In this document: piece by piece, positions 50,678 to 59,302 of the stretch | How positions within the stretch are numbered: position 1 is the stretch's first letter | Layout: each line of letters starts with the position of its first letter | Assembly: GCA_965222215.1 (NCBI GenBank) | Contig: OZ244931.1 | Location: forward strand, 2,728,001 to 2,792,000 | DNA from: JABJAG01 sp965222215 | Lineage (GTDB): Bacteria > Pseudomonadota > Alphaproteobacteria > UBA6615 | DNA: 64,000 nt | Direction: 5' to 3' | Translations under genes and position numbers: made by a program | The notes under the pieces: model-generated | Told to the model about the DNA's origin: nothing | Databases searched by the model: none | What the model saw: the letters and a program-made list of their open reading frames with translations, nothing else

Positions 50678-51685
50678 ATGGAATCGACTGAATCGCTCGC
50701 CACATCCGATATGCCGTCCAGCCCCGAGCCCGACATCAAGGTCTCGGCGCGGCAGGTCTTCGGCATCGATACCGACATGGAAGTCCCGGCGTTTTCCGAG
50801 GAAACCGTCCATGTCCCGGCGCTGGACGAAACCTACCGGTTTGACGAGGCCACGACGCTGGCCATCCTCGCGGGCTTCTCCCACAACCGTCGTGTGATGA
50901 TCCAGGGCTACCACGGCACCGGTAAATCGACCCACATCGAGCAGGTTGCCGCACGGCTGAACTGGCCCTGCATCCGGATCAACCTGGACAGCCACATCAG
51001 CCGTATCGACCTGATCGGCAAGGACGCCATCGTGCTGCGCGACGGCGCCCAGGTGACCGAATTCCGCGAAGGCCTGTTGCCCTGGACCCTGCAGCACCCG
51101 TGCGCGCTCGTGTTCGACGAGTACGACGCCGGCCGGCCGGACGTGATGTTCGTGATCCAGCGCGTGCTGGAAGCCGACAGCAAGCTCACCCTACTCGACC
51201 AGAACAAGGTGATCCGCCCGCATCCGAGTTTCCGGCTGTTCGCCACGGCCAACACCGTCGGCCTCGGCGACACAACGGGCCTCTATCACGGCACCCAGCA
51301 AATCAACCAGGCCCAGATGGACCGCTGGAACATCGTGACGACGCTCAACTACCTGCCCCATGAGCAGGAAGTGGATATCGTGGTCGCCAAGTGCCCGGAA
51401 TACGACAACGCCGAGGGCCGCGAGAAGATCGCCGCCATGGTCGCGACCGCGGAACTGACACGGTCCGGCTTCGTCGCGGGCGATATTTCCACGGTCATGT
51501 CGCCGCGCACGGTCATTACCTGGGCGGAAAACGCGCGCATCTTCGAATCGATCCCGGTCGCATTCCAGGTCACGTTCCTGAACAAGTGTGACGAGGTCGA
51601 GCGCCCGGCGGTCGCCGAGTACTACCAGCGCTGCTTCGGCACCGATCTCGACGATGCCGTGGTCGACGCGTCCACGACCCAGTAG
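50678..51685 (+). CDS. cobS: Aerobic cobaltochelatase subunit CobS
   Basis: A 335-residue MoxR-class AAA+ ATPase. Walker A is MIQGYHGTGKSTHIEQVAAR, Walker B is ALVFDEYDAGRPDVM, and sensor 1 is FRLFATANTVGLGD. The N-terminus VSARQVFGIDTDMEVPAFSE is characteristic of CobS. With CobT and CobN it inserts cobalt into hydrogenobyrinate diamide. The ATG at 50678 (GGAAAG five bases upstream) is preferred over a TTG seven codons earlier. cobT follows after 35 bases; cobN is not in the window. Confidence 0.95.
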   Translation: MESTESLATSDMPSSPEPDIKVSARQVFGIDTDMEVPAFSEETVHVPALDETYRFDEATTLAILAGFSHNRRVMIQGYHGTGKSTHIEQVAARLNWPCIRINLDSHISRIDLIGKDAIVLRDGAQVTEFREGLLPWTLQHPCALVFDEYDAGRPDVMFVIQRVLEADSKLTLLDQNKVIRPHPSFRLFATANTVGLGDTTGLYHGTQQINQAQMDRWNIVTTLNYLPHEQEVDIVVAKCPEYDNAEGREKIAAMVATAELTRSGFVAGDISTVMSPRTVITWAENARIFESIPVAFQVTFLNKCDEVERPAVAEYYQRCFGTDLDDAVVDASTTQ

Positions 51686-51720
51686 TCCGAACACCCGCAA
51701 CCCCAACCGCAGATCTCGCC

Positions 51721-53604
51721 ATGGCCGGCTCCGGCAGGAACAGCAACGACGGACCCGTCGAGGAATTTCTCCGCGTTACCGCCGCGGCGATGCGCGCGAT
51801 GTCGCGCGAGCCGGAAGTGACGGCGTCGTTCACTCCGGATTCGGCGGGCATGCAGGGTGCGGAAGCACGCCTGCCGCTGCCGAGCCGGGATCTGCCGGCC
51901 GAGGAAGTCAGCGTCGTGCGTGGCGAAGCGGATGCGCTGGCCCTGCGCCTGCGCCATCACGACAGCGAGATGCATACGGCGCAGGTGCCGACGGCGCCTG
52001 CGGCCCGCGCGCTCTACGACGCGGTCGAGCAGGCGCGCGTTGAAGCCATCGGCGCCCGCCGCATGGCCGGCGTGGCGGACAATCTCGGCGCGGCGCTGGA
52101 AGTCCGCTGCCGCGACAAGGGCTTCGCGCGCATGACGGAGCGCGAGCAGGCGCCGGTCGCCGAAGCCGTGGCGCTGCTGGTGCGCGAGGCGCTGACCGGC
52201 GCGCCACCCCCGCCGTCGGCGCGCCAGATGGTCGACCTGTGGCGGCCGTTCGTGGAATCGAAGATCGGCGGCTCGATGTCGGACCTCGACATCGAACTCG
52301 ACAACCAGCAGGCATTCCAGGACATCGTTCGGCAGATGATCTCCGACCTCGGCCTCGCCGAAGAGGAGATGGCCGCCGAATCCGACGACCAGGAGGAGAG
52401 CGGGCAGGACCAGGACGAGGCCGAGAGCGAATCCACCGGCGAGGGGGAAGCCGACGGCGACGCGCGTTCGATGGACGGTGCCGGCGACGAGGAAGACGCC
52501 GGCGACGACGCCGAGGAAGTCGAGATGCCGTTCGAGGACGGCGACGGCGACATGGAGCCCGGCGAAGGCGACGAAGACCCCGACGCGCCCGGCAAGCCCT
52601 GGCGTCCCCCGGAATACGGCCACAACCAGGGCGAACAGTTCGTCTACGGGGCTTTCACAACCGAATATGACGAGATCGTCGAGGCCGAGGAGCTTTGCGA
52701 CCCGGACGAGTTGGCGCGCCTGCGTCAGCAGCTCGATCAGCAGCTCGGCCATCTGCAGAGCGTGATTTCCAAGCTGGCCAACCGCCTCCAGCGCCGCCTG
52801 ATGGCGAAACAGACGCGCACCTGGGAATTCGATCTCGAAGAGGGCCTGCTCGATGCGGCCCGTCTGACCCGTGTCGTGACGAACCCGTCTCACGCGCTCA
52901 GCTACAAGATCGAAAAGGACATGAACTTCCGCGACACGGTCGTCACGCTCCTGATCGACAATTCCGGTTCGATGCGCGGCCGGCCGATTTCCGTCGCCGC
53001 CATGAGTGCCGATATCCTGGCGCGCACGCTGGAACGCTGCGGCGTGAAGGTGGAAATCCTCGGTTTCACCACGCGTGCGTGGAAGGGCGGCCAGGCGCGA
53101 GAGCAGTGGCTGTCCGCCGGCAAGCCGGCAAACCCGGGCCGCCTCAACGACCTGCGCCACATCGTCTACAAGTCCGCGGACGCCCCGTGGCGTCGCGCGC
53201 GAAAGAACCTCGGCCTGATGCTGCGCGAGGGCCTGCTCAAGGAAAACATCGACGGCGAGGCGCTGCTGTGGGCACACAACCGCCTGCTGGGCCGGCCCGA
53301 GCAGCGCCGCATCCTGATGATCATCTCCGACGGCGCGCCGGTCGACGATTCCACCCTGTCCGTGAACGCGGGCAACTACCTGGAACGCCACCTGCGCCAG
53401 ATCATCGAATGGATCGAAACCGTTTCGCCGGTGGAACTTCTGGCGATCGGTATCGGGCATGACGTGACCCGCTACTATCGCCGCGCGGTCACGATCGTCG
53501 ATGCCGAACAGCTCGGCGGCACAGTGATGGATCAGCTCGCGGAGCTCTTCGACGAGGAAGACGCGTCCGCCCGCCCCCGCGCGCGTGGACGACGCGTCGC
53601 CTAG
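51721..53604 (+). CDS. cobT: Aerobic cobaltochelatase subunit CobT
   Basis: A 627-residue protein. The N-terminal helical region (about 1-215) is followed by a very acidic low-complexity linker at about 220-300 (EESGQDQDEAESESTGEGEA and similar). The C-terminal von Willebrand A domain has the MIDAS LLIDNSGSMRG and RRILMIISDGAPVDDST. CobT pairs with CobS as the chelatase motor complex that acts on CobN. The acidic linker is typical of the family. It is the last cob gene seen; a phytase-like gene follows 33 bases later. Confidence 0.95.
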   Translation: MAGSGRNSNDGPVEEFLRVTAAAMRAMSREPEVTASFTPDSAGMQGAEARLPLPSRDLPAEEVSVVRGEADALALRLRHHDSEMHTAQVPTAPAARALYDAVEQARVEAIGARRMAGVADNLGAALEVRCRDKGFARMTEREQAPVAEAVALLVREALTGAPPPPSARQMVDLWRPFVESKIGGSMSDLDIELDNQQAFQDIVRQMISDLGLAEEEMAAESDDQEESGQDQDEAESESTGEGEADGDARSMDGAGDEEDAGDDAEEVEMPFEDGDGDMEPGEGDEDPDAPGKPWRPPEYGHNQGEQFVYGAFTTEYDEIVEAEELCDPDELARLRQQLDQQLGHLQSVISKLANRLQRRLMAKQTRTWEFDLEEGLLDAARLTRVVTNPSHALSYKIEKDMNFRDTVVTLLIDNSGSMRGRPISVAAMSADILARTLERCGVKVEILGFTTRAWKGGQAREQWLSAGKPANPGRLNDLRHIVYKSADAPWRRARKNLGLMLREGLLKENIDGEALLWAHNRLLGRPEQRRILMIISDGAPVDDSTLSVNAGNYLERHLRQIIEWIETVSPVELLAIGIGHDVTRYYRRAVTIVDAEQLGGTVMDQLAELFDEEDASARPRARGRRVA

Positions 53605-53637
53605 AGCCTCGCCCCGCAAACGCGATATAACGGTCGC

Positions 53638-54585
53638 ATGCGCTCGCTCATTGCCCTCGCCCTATTCTCGCTGGTCGCCGTCGTGCCCCACCCGGCGTCC
53701 GCCCAGTCACGTGAGATCGAACTCCATGACGGTCTCGCGGCGCAGAACCGAGTCGGCCGCCTGCACTGGCGCGGCGGGGTTGAACTGAACTTCAGGGATT
53801 CGCGATTCGGCGGCGTCTCGGCCATGCAGGTCGAGGTCGGCGGGCGCACCGCCTATCTTGTGACGGACCGGGGCGACCTGGCCAGGGTGACGCTGGAGTA
53901 CAATCGCGCCGGCAACCTGTCGGGCGCCGGGCTCTCCGAAATCCGGGGCATCACCGGCGCGGGCGGGCGCGGTCTCGATGCGGCCATCGAGGCCATCGCG
54001 CGCATGCCGGACGGCGGCTGGCTCGTCGCATTCGAACGCCGGCACCGGCTCATGCATTTCTCGCGCTCGGTCGAGCCGCTGCAGACGGTTCCGCGTCTGC
54101 TCACCACGCCCATCGGACTGGAACGCGCAAGCTCGCGCCGGGGCATCGAGGCCGCCGCCGCGACGGAAGACCGCAAAATCCTGCTTATCGGCGAGGATAT
54201 CCCGACCACCCCGGGCTTCACCCAGGCATGGCTGGGCGACGGCGCATCCTGGACGCCGATGACCTACGCGATGTTCAAGCCGTACCGGCCGGTCGGCGCG
54301 ACGATGCTGCCGAACGGCGACATTCTGGTGATCGAACGGCGCGGGTCCGTGAACCGGCCGGGCGGCACGCGGTTTGCGCAGATCAACAAGCGGCTCTTGC
54401 GCCCGGGTGCGCCGATCCAGTCGAGCGAGGTCGCCCGGCTGGAACCCCCGTTCGTGACGGCAAACTTCGAGGCCATCGCGACGTCCCAGGGCTTCTCCGG
54501 GCAGACATTGCTCTACGTCGCCAGCGACAACGAGTTTTCGTCCACCCGCCCGACACTCCTGCTGATGTTCGAGCTACTGCCCTGA
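53638..54585 (+). CDS. Secreted esterase-like phytase family protein
   Basis: A 315-residue exported protein with a signal peptide (RSLIALALFSLVAVVPHPAS then AQSREIE). The mature part is a beta-propeller-like esterase-like phytase domain: GGVSAMQVEVGGRTAYLVTD, EAIARMPDGGWLVAFERRHR, YRPVGATMLPNGDILVIERR, then NFEAIATSQGFSGQTLLYVA. The family is named by similarity to phytases, and activity is rarely shown. It is common next to cobT in related genomes. It is probably periplasmic. Confidence 0.83.
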   Translation: MRSLIALALFSLVAVVPHPASAQSREIELHDGLAAQNRVGRLHWRGGVELNFRDSRFGGVSAMQVEVGGRTAYLVTDRGDLARVTLEYNRAGNLSGAGLSEIRGITGAGGRGLDAAIEAIARMPDGGWLVAFERRHRLMHFSRSVEPLQTVPRLLTTPIGLERASSRRGIEAAAATEDRKILLIGEDIPTTPGFTQAWLGDGASWTPMTYAMFKPYRPVGATMLPNGDILVIERRGSVNRPGGTRFAQINKRLLRPGAPIQSSEVARLEPPFVTANFEAIATSQGFSGQTLLYVASDNEFSSTRPTLLLMFELLP

Positions 54586-54633
54586 CGGGCGGTCTTCACC
54601 GGACAAGCTTCGCGCCGGGAGCGCACATATCAG

Positions 54634-55257
54634 ATGCTGTTCACCGAACCCGAAGAACCGATCCCGCCCCGCGCGGACGATCGCACATCCGAGCTGTTGC
54701 GGCGGCTGTTGGACGATATCGAAAGCGAGAAGGTCTCGGTCGGCTACCTTGTCACGCAGTTTCGCCGGCGTTCATTCGGCGGGATCATGATCACGCTCGC
54801 CATCGTCGCGCTTCTCCCGGGCGTGTCGCTGTTCGCCGGTATCGCCATGATGCTGCCCGCATTGCAGATGGCGGTCGGCATGCGCGCGCCCTCTCTCCCC
54901 GGGATCCTGTCCAGGCGCAATATCCGCGTCGCCGCCCTGCGCGCCCGCACCGAGCAGGCGATCCCGTGGATCGAAAGACTGGAGTTCTACGTCCGTCCGC
55001 GCTGGATCGTCCTCAGTCGGCCGCCGATGCCGGTGCTGATCGGCATGCTGACGTTTATCCTGGCACTGGTCATCATGCTGCCGATCCCGTTCGGCAACCT
55101 GCCGCCTGCCTTTGCGGTTCTGGTGCTTTCGCTCGGTCTACTCGAGAAGGACGGCGTGCTGATCCTGTTGGGATTGGCACTCACGGCAATCGCGTTCGCG
55201 ATCGGCTCGGTGATGGCCGTCGTTCTGATCGAGGGAGTCTCCGCGCTTCTCGCCTGA
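54634..55257 (+). CDS. ExoD family exopolysaccharide-synthesis membrane protein
   Basis: A 207-residue membrane protein of the ExoD type: an N-terminal helix (SELLRRLLDDIESEKVSVGY), then QFRRRSFGGIMITLAIVALL, PGVSLFAGIAMMLPALQMA, FYVRPRWIVL and PIPFGNLPPAFAVLVLSLGL. About five membrane segments are seen. ExoD affects exopolysaccharide output and alkaline tolerance in rhizobia; the mechanism is unknown. It ends nine bases before the convergent tgt stop. Confidence 0.88.
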   Translation: MLFTEPEEPIPPRADDRTSELLRRLLDDIESEKVSVGYLVTQFRRRSFGGIMITLAIVALLPGVSLFAGIAMMLPALQMAVGMRAPSLPGILSRRNIRVAALRARTEQAIPWIERLEFYVRPRWIVLSRPPMPVLIGMLTFILALVIMLPIPFGNLPPAFAVLVLSLGLLEKDGVLILLGLALTAIAFAIGSVMAVVLIEGVSALLA

Positions 55258-55266
55258 TGTCCGAGG

Positions 55267-56502
55267 CTAACCCTCGACCCAATGCTTCCATTGGGCCGCG
55301 TAGTCGTCCGCCGCGATGGCGTCTCGCACCGCTTCCATCAGCCGGTTCATGAACCGGACGTTGTGGATCGCCAGCAACTGGCCGGCGTTGATTTCCGACG
55401 CCTTCACCAGGTGGTGGACATAGGCGCGCGATACGGTCGTGCAGGTCGCACAATCGCACTCGGGGTCGAGCGGGCCGTCATCGGTGCGGAAGCGCGCATT
55501 CTTGAGATTGATGAAGTCACGCCCGTCCTCGGTCTCGCCAAGGCCAGGGCGAATATACGCGCTGCCGTGGCGCGCCAGGCGGGTCGGGTTCACGCAGTCG
55601 AAGGTATCGATGCCCTTTGCCGCGCCGTTCCACACGTCGCGCACGCTGCCGACCCCAAGCAGATGAATGGGTCGCGCTTCGGGCGTGGCGGCGTTGAGGG
55701 GCGCCATCGCCATGGCCACGACCTCGTCCATCTCCGCCGCGTCGCCGCCCAGACAGCCGCCGACCGCATAGCCGAAATAGGGCTGCGCGGCGGTGAATTC
55801 CGCGCTCTCTCGCCGCAGGTCCTCGTAGACACCCCCCTGGGTAATCCCGTACAGCGCCTGGGGGCCCGCCGAGCCGTGTTCGGCTTTCGCGAACTCCGCA
55901 ATCGACCGTTCCGCCCAGCGGTGGGTCAGTGCCATCGAATTGGCCGTGTAGTCACGATCGACGTGATAGGGCGTACATTCGTCCAGCACGAGGATGATGT
56001 CGGCGCCGATCCCGCGCTGAATGCGGATCGAGTCCTCCGGCGACAGGGTGATCTTTGCGCCGTCGATATAGGACCGGAAGGTCGCACCCTCCTCCGCGAT
56101 CTTCAGCAGCGACGGATCGCGCGAGCTGTTGCGGTTGCCCTTGATCTCCTTCGCGCCGCTGCCCTGGCCGAGCGAGAAAATCTGGAAACCGCCGGAATCG
56201 GTCAGCATCGGCCCGTCCCAGCCCATCATCTTGTGCAGGCCGCCCATCTCCGCGATCCGTTCCGCGCCCGGCTGCAACATCAGGTGATAGGTGTTGCCGA
56301 GGACGAACTGGGTCTTTTCCGCCCTGGCCTGCGCCGGCAGCACGCCGCGGATTGCGCCGCGCGTCGCGCAGAAGATGAAGGCCGGCGTCCGGACGGTGCC
56401 GTGGGGCGTGGTGAGACGTCCGGTGCGTGCCGCCGACGGCCAGCCGGGGTCGGCCGTCACGGTGCGGGTCACCTCAAATGCAAATCCGGGATAGTCGGTC
56501 AT
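55267..56502 (-). CDS. tgt: tRNA-guanine transglycosylase (queuine tRNA-ribosyltransferase)
   Basis: A 411-residue enzyme. Visible are GPMLTDSGGFQIFSLGQGSG with the base-binding Asp, YGITQGGVYEDLRRESA, the catalytic Asp in DTFDCVNPTRLARHGSAY, and the zinc site CDCATCTTVSRAYVHHL. It exchanges guanine for preQ1 at position 34 of tRNAs for Asn, Asp, His and Tyr. A GMGR-type change is not evident, so a bacterial enzyme is inferred. No other queuosine genes are in the window. It lies downstream of rpmB, separated by a terminator. Confidence 0.96.
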   Translation of the reverse strand: MTDYPGFAFEVTRTVTADPGWPSAARTGRLTTPHGTVRTPAFIFCATRGAIRGVLPAQARAEKTQFVLGNTYHLMLQPGAERIAEMGGLHKMMGWDGPMLTDSGGFQIFSLGQGSGAKEIKGNRNSSRDPSLLKIAEEGATFRSYIDGAKITLSPEDSIRIQRGIGADIILVLDECTPYHVDRDYTANSMALTHRWAERSIAEFAKAEHGSAGPQALYGITQGGVYEDLRRESAEFTAAQPYFGYAVGGCLGGDAAEMDEVVAMAMAPLNAATPEARPIHLLGVGSVRDVWNGAAKGIDTFDCVNPTRLARHGSAYIRPGLGETEDGRDFINLKNARFRTDDGPLDPECDCATCTTVSRAYVHHLVKASEINAGQLLAIHNVRFMNRLMEAVRDAIAADDYAAQWKHWVEG

Positions 56503-56528
56503 GATGCCGGTATAGCCAATGCGGCACG

Positions 56529-56552
56529 AAAAAGCCCGCCTCCGGGGCGGGC
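56529..56552 (-). terminator. Intrinsic terminator of rpmB
   Basis: On the minus strand GCCCGCC (56552-56546), a five-base loop and GGCGGGC (56540-56534) form a perfect seven-pair stem followed by TTTTT (56533-56529). It lies 26 bases past the rpmB stop and just before tgt, isolating the ribosomal protein gene. Confidence 0.85.
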
Positions 56553-56578
56553 CTGTTCGTCTGGTCCGGGCGCGGGCA

Positions 56579-56866
56579 CTAGATCGGTGCGCCGGCCTTT
56601 TCGAGATCGCGTTTCATGCGACGCAATTCGCGCGGCAGCTTGCTCGCCGACGTGTCCCGCAGGAACGCATCGACACCGCCCTTGTGCTCGATGGTACGGA
56701 TCGCCTTGGCGGTCATACTCACACGCACGCCCCGCGACAGGGTCTCGCTGTACAGCATGGTCGACTGCAGGTTCGGCAGGAACCGGCGGCGGGTCTTATT
56801 GTGTGCGTGACTGACGTTGTTACCCGTCATCACGCCCTTGCCTGTAATGGCGCAGCGGCGCGACAT
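56579..56866 (-). CDS. rpmB: 50S ribosomal protein L28
   Basis: A 95-residue L28: SRRCAITGKGVMTGNNVSHA, HNKTRRRFLPNLQSTMLYSE, RGVRVSMTAKAIRTIEHKGG. The zinc cysteines found in some L28 proteins are mostly absent, leaving only C5, so this is the zinc-independent type. It stands alone with its own promoter (56918-56946), a short hairpin leader and an intrinsic terminator. L33, its frequent partner elsewhere, is not adjacent. Confidence 0.97.
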   Translation of the reverse strand: MSRRCAITGKGVMTGNNVSHAHNKTRRRFLPNLQSTMLYSETLSRGVRVSMTAKAIRTIEHKGGVDAFLRDTSASKLPRELRRMKRDLEKAGAPI

Positions 56867-56889
56867 TTTCTCGCTCCATGAATGAGTTG

Positions 56890-56907
56890 CGCGCCCCGAA
56901 AGGCGCG
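56890..56907 (-). repeat. Hairpin in the rpmB leader
   Basis: CGCGCC (56890-56895) and GGCGCG (56902-56907) flank a six-base loop, 24-41 bases before the rpmB start and at the predicted 5' end of its transcript. There is no T-run. It may stabilise the mRNA or serve as a feedback site. Confidence 0.5.
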
Positions 56908-56917
56908 TTGGCGGCAG

Positions 56918-56946
56918 TATTTAGGCGAAGCGCCGGATGCGGTCAA
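56918..56946 (-). promoter_or_regulatory. rpmB promoter
   Basis: TTGACC (56946-56941) and TAAATA (56923-56918) on the minus strand are 17 bases apart. Transcription would start near 56911, about 45 bases before the ATG, placing the hairpin at the very 5' end. Confidence 0.5.
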
Positions 56947-56964
56947 GCCCGGTTCGCGGCTGAA

Positions 56965-57948
56965 TCAGTCCTTCCGGAATGTATCGAGAAGCTCCTGCGC
57001 GGCGGCCGAAGGCGTTACGTCGCCCCCGGCGACGCGATCCTCCAGCGAATCCAGGCGCGCACGCACCTCCGGATGACGTCGGAAAGCCGTCAGCAGGTTC
57101 TCGTCCACCTCCCCCCACATCCAGCGCCGGGCCTGTTCGGCGCGCCGGTTTTCGAACGCCCCGGACTGCTGAACGATCCCGCGATACTCCGAAATCTTGT
57201 CCCAGACGTCCGGAATCCCCGTCCCCTGCAGAGAAGAACAGGTCAGGACAGGCGGTACCCAGTCCGCCGTCGTCGGATGCAGCAACCGCAATGCGTTCGC
57301 ATACTCCGAGGCGGAACGGCCGGCCGCGTCGGCCATGTCGCCATCGGCCTTGTTCACCACAACCATGTCGGCGAGTTCCATGATGCCCTTCTTGATGCCC
57401 TGAAGTTCGTCACCGCCGCCCGGCAGCAAAAGCAGCAGGAACAGGTCGACCAGGTCCGCGACCGCCGTTTCCGACTGGCCGACGCCGACCGTCTCGACCA
57501 GCACAACGTCGAAGCCGGCCGCTTCGCACGCCAGCAGCACCTCGCGCGTGCGCCGGGCCACGCCGCCGAGCGTGCCTGCCGTGGGCGAGGGACGAATGAA
57601 AGCGTCCGGGTTGCGCGACAGGTCCTCCATCCGGGTCTTGTCCCCGAGGATCGACCCGCCGGTCCGCCGCGACGAGGGGTCGACCGCCAGCACGGCGACC
57701 TTGTGTCCCTGCGCGATCACATGCTGGCCGAAGGTTTCGATGAAGGTCGATTTGCCGACCCCCGGAACGCCGGAGACCCCTACGCGCATGCTGTTGCCGG
57801 TGTCCGGCAGAAGCGCCTCCAGCAGCCGCTCGGCATCGCCGCGGTGATCGTCGCGGGTGGATTCAATCAGCGTGATGGCGCGCGCCAGTGCGCGCCGGTC
57901 GCCGGCGCGCACCTTGTCCGCCAATTCGGAGATACCAAGCCCCGCCAC
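56965..57948 (-). CDS. meaB: Methylmalonyl-CoA mutase-associated GTPase MeaB
   Basis: A 327-residue G3E-family GTPase. The P-loop is GVSGVPGVGKSTFIETFG, Walker B/switch segments are AVDPSSRRTGGSILGDKTRM and VVLVETVGVGQSE, and the guanine motif is VVNKADGD. MeaB gates cobalamin loading onto the mutase and protects it from inactivation. The mutase gene lies 4.5 kb upstream on the same strand. The start is one base beyond the stop of the ferredoxin/metallo-beta-lactamase gene, so the two are co-translated. Confidence 0.96.
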   Translation of the reverse strand: MAGLGISELADKVRAGDRRALARAITLIESTRDDHRGDAERLLEALLPDTGNSMRVGVSGVPGVGKSTFIETFGQHVIAQGHKVAVLAVDPSSRRTGGSILGDKTRMEDLSRNPDAFIRPSPTAGTLGGVARRTREVLLACEAAGFDVVLVETVGVGQSETAVADLVDLFLLLLLPGGGDELQGIKKGIMELADMVVVNKADGDMADAAGRSASEYANALRLLHPTTADWVPPVLTCSSLQGTGIPDVWDKISEYRGIVQQSGAFENRRAEQARRWMWGEVDENLLTAFRRHPEVRARLDSLEDRVAGGDVTPSAAAQELLDTFRKD

Positions 57949-57949
57949 T

Positions 57950-58819
57950 TCAGTCCGCTCCCATGCGCGTCACCAGCTCCGTCATCGCACCGCGCATGCT
58001 GCCCGACTGCATTCGCCCGGGATACCCGTGACCGGGCAGGACCCATTCGAAATCGTATTCGGCAAGCCGGGCCATCGAGGCGGCTTGTTCGCGCCAGTCG
58101 TACCAGCAGACTTCATGGCGCGCATGGGGACGCTCATCGGCAGGGTCCCATTCGAGATGATCCCCCGTAAAAAGATGCCTGTCGTCATGAAGGAGGCACA
58201 TCGAGCCCCGCGTGTGACCCGGAACCACGATGGCTGTCAGGTCGTCGGCGACATCGACGTCGTCCGGGCCCGTGACGACCCATTCCACGTCGCGGGTGCG
58301 CGGGCCCAACTCGGCCTCATGAAGAACGCGCGTACAGCTGAAATGCGCGGCGAACCGATCATGGTCCGCCACGTCGTCGCGATGGGTCAAAAACATGATG
58401 TCCACGCCGCCCATCTCTTCGATCCCGCGAACGAGCGCCGTGGAAAAACGCGGTGAATCGATCAGAACGTTGCCTTCGGGGCGTACGATGAGATAGCTCG
58501 CCGCACCGAAACTCGCGCGCGCATGGTAGCCGCAGTGGTAGACCGCGCCGTCGATCCGGTCGGGAAAGGCCGTGCGCGCATCGGAGATATCGTGCGGCTC
58601 GCGCGTGCCGATCGCGCCCACCGGACACGCGACCAGAGCCATTCGCGCCCGGTGTCGGCCATGCGCCGTATCGGGCTGGCGAAACACCCGTGAGGTGCCG
58701 GACGCCGGCCCGAACACCGTCGGCGCGACCCAGTTGCAGGTCGCGCAATCGATGCAGGTGGTGTCGACAAAGAAATCCCCGGGGACATTGTCCGGGACGC
58801 TGCGCTCCACATTCGCCAT
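57950..58819 (-). CDS. Ferredoxin-domain/metallo-beta-lactamase fusion hydrolase
   Basis: A 289-residue protein with two modules. Residues about 15-75 form a ferredoxin-like domain with C22, C25, C28 (TCIDCATCNW) and C65 (ALVACPVGAIG), enough ligands for one [4Fe-4S] cluster. Residues about 90-289 are a metallo-beta-lactamase fold with LTHRDDVADHDRF, VPGHTRGSMCLL, FTGDHLEW and LPGHGYPG supplying metal ligands. The HxHxDH motif is altered to HRDDVADH, as in this subfamily. The substrate is unknown. It sits between an Lrp regulator (9 bases) and meaB (1 base), suggesting a link to branched-chain amino acid or propionate metabolism. Confidence 0.87.
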   Translation of the reverse strand: MANVERSVPDNVPGDFFVDTTCIDCATCNWVAPTVFGPASGTSRVFRQPDTAHGRHRARMALVACPVGAIGTREPHDISDARTAFPDRIDGAVYHCGYHARASFGAASYLIVRPEGNVLIDSPRFSTALVRGIEEMGGVDIMFLTHRDDVADHDRFAAHFSCTRVLHEAELGPRTRDVEWVVTGPDDVDVADDLTAIVVPGHTRGSMCLLHDDRHLFTGDHLEWDPADERPHARHEVCWYDWREQAASMARLAEYDFEWVLPGHGYPGRMQSGSMRGAMTELVTRMGAD

Positions 58820-58828
58820 TCCCGGAAC

Positions 58829-59302
58829 CTAGCGCGGGTTCGCGGTGCTTGTCAGGGCCGACGCCCGCAACGCTTTTCCCTGCACCGGCGACGACAGGAT
58901 CAGCGAACTGCGCACCGTACCGATCTTGCGGAAACGCGAAATCAGATCTTCCAGTTCCGGGATCGAACCGACCGCCACGCGCACCAGAAAGCTGTCCTCG
59001 CCGGTGACATGATGACACTCCAGGATATCGTCGAGGCTCGCACAGAGCCCGGTCACCCGCCGGAAGTCCTGGTCGGACGCCGACACCCTCAGAAACGCCT
59101 GGATTTCGCGACCCAGTGCCGGTCTGTCCACCTGGGCCGTATAGCCGGCGATAATCCCCGCGGCCTCCATCTTGCGGATACGCTCCGCCACGGTCGGTGT
59201 CGATAAACCCGCCCGGCGCGCGATCTCCCGGAACGAAAGCCGGGCATCCTCCTGCACGATATCGAGGAGGTTATGGTCAGTCTGATCCAGAACACCTGCC
59301 AT
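58829..59302 (-). CDS. Lrp/AsnC family transcriptional regulator
   Basis: A 157-residue regulator. The N-terminal winged helix-turn-helix has LDIVQEDARLSFREIARRAG, LSTPTVAERIRKMEAAGII. The C-terminal RAM/ACT-like domain has ILECHHVTGEDSFLVRVAVG and RKIGTVRSSLILSS. These regulators sense amino acids and often act on neighbouring genes. The ferredoxin/MBL and meaB genes follow directly. Its own upstream region is unusually AT-rich with direct repeats, consistent with autoregulation. Confidence 0.94.
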   Translation of the reverse strand: MAGVLDQTDHNLLDIVQEDARLSFREIARRAGLSTPTVAERIRKMEAAGIIAGYTAQVDRPALGREIQAFLRVSASDQDFRRVTGLCASLDDILECHHVTGEDSFLVRVAVGSIPELEDLISRFRKIGTVRSSLILSSPVQGKALRASALTSTANPR

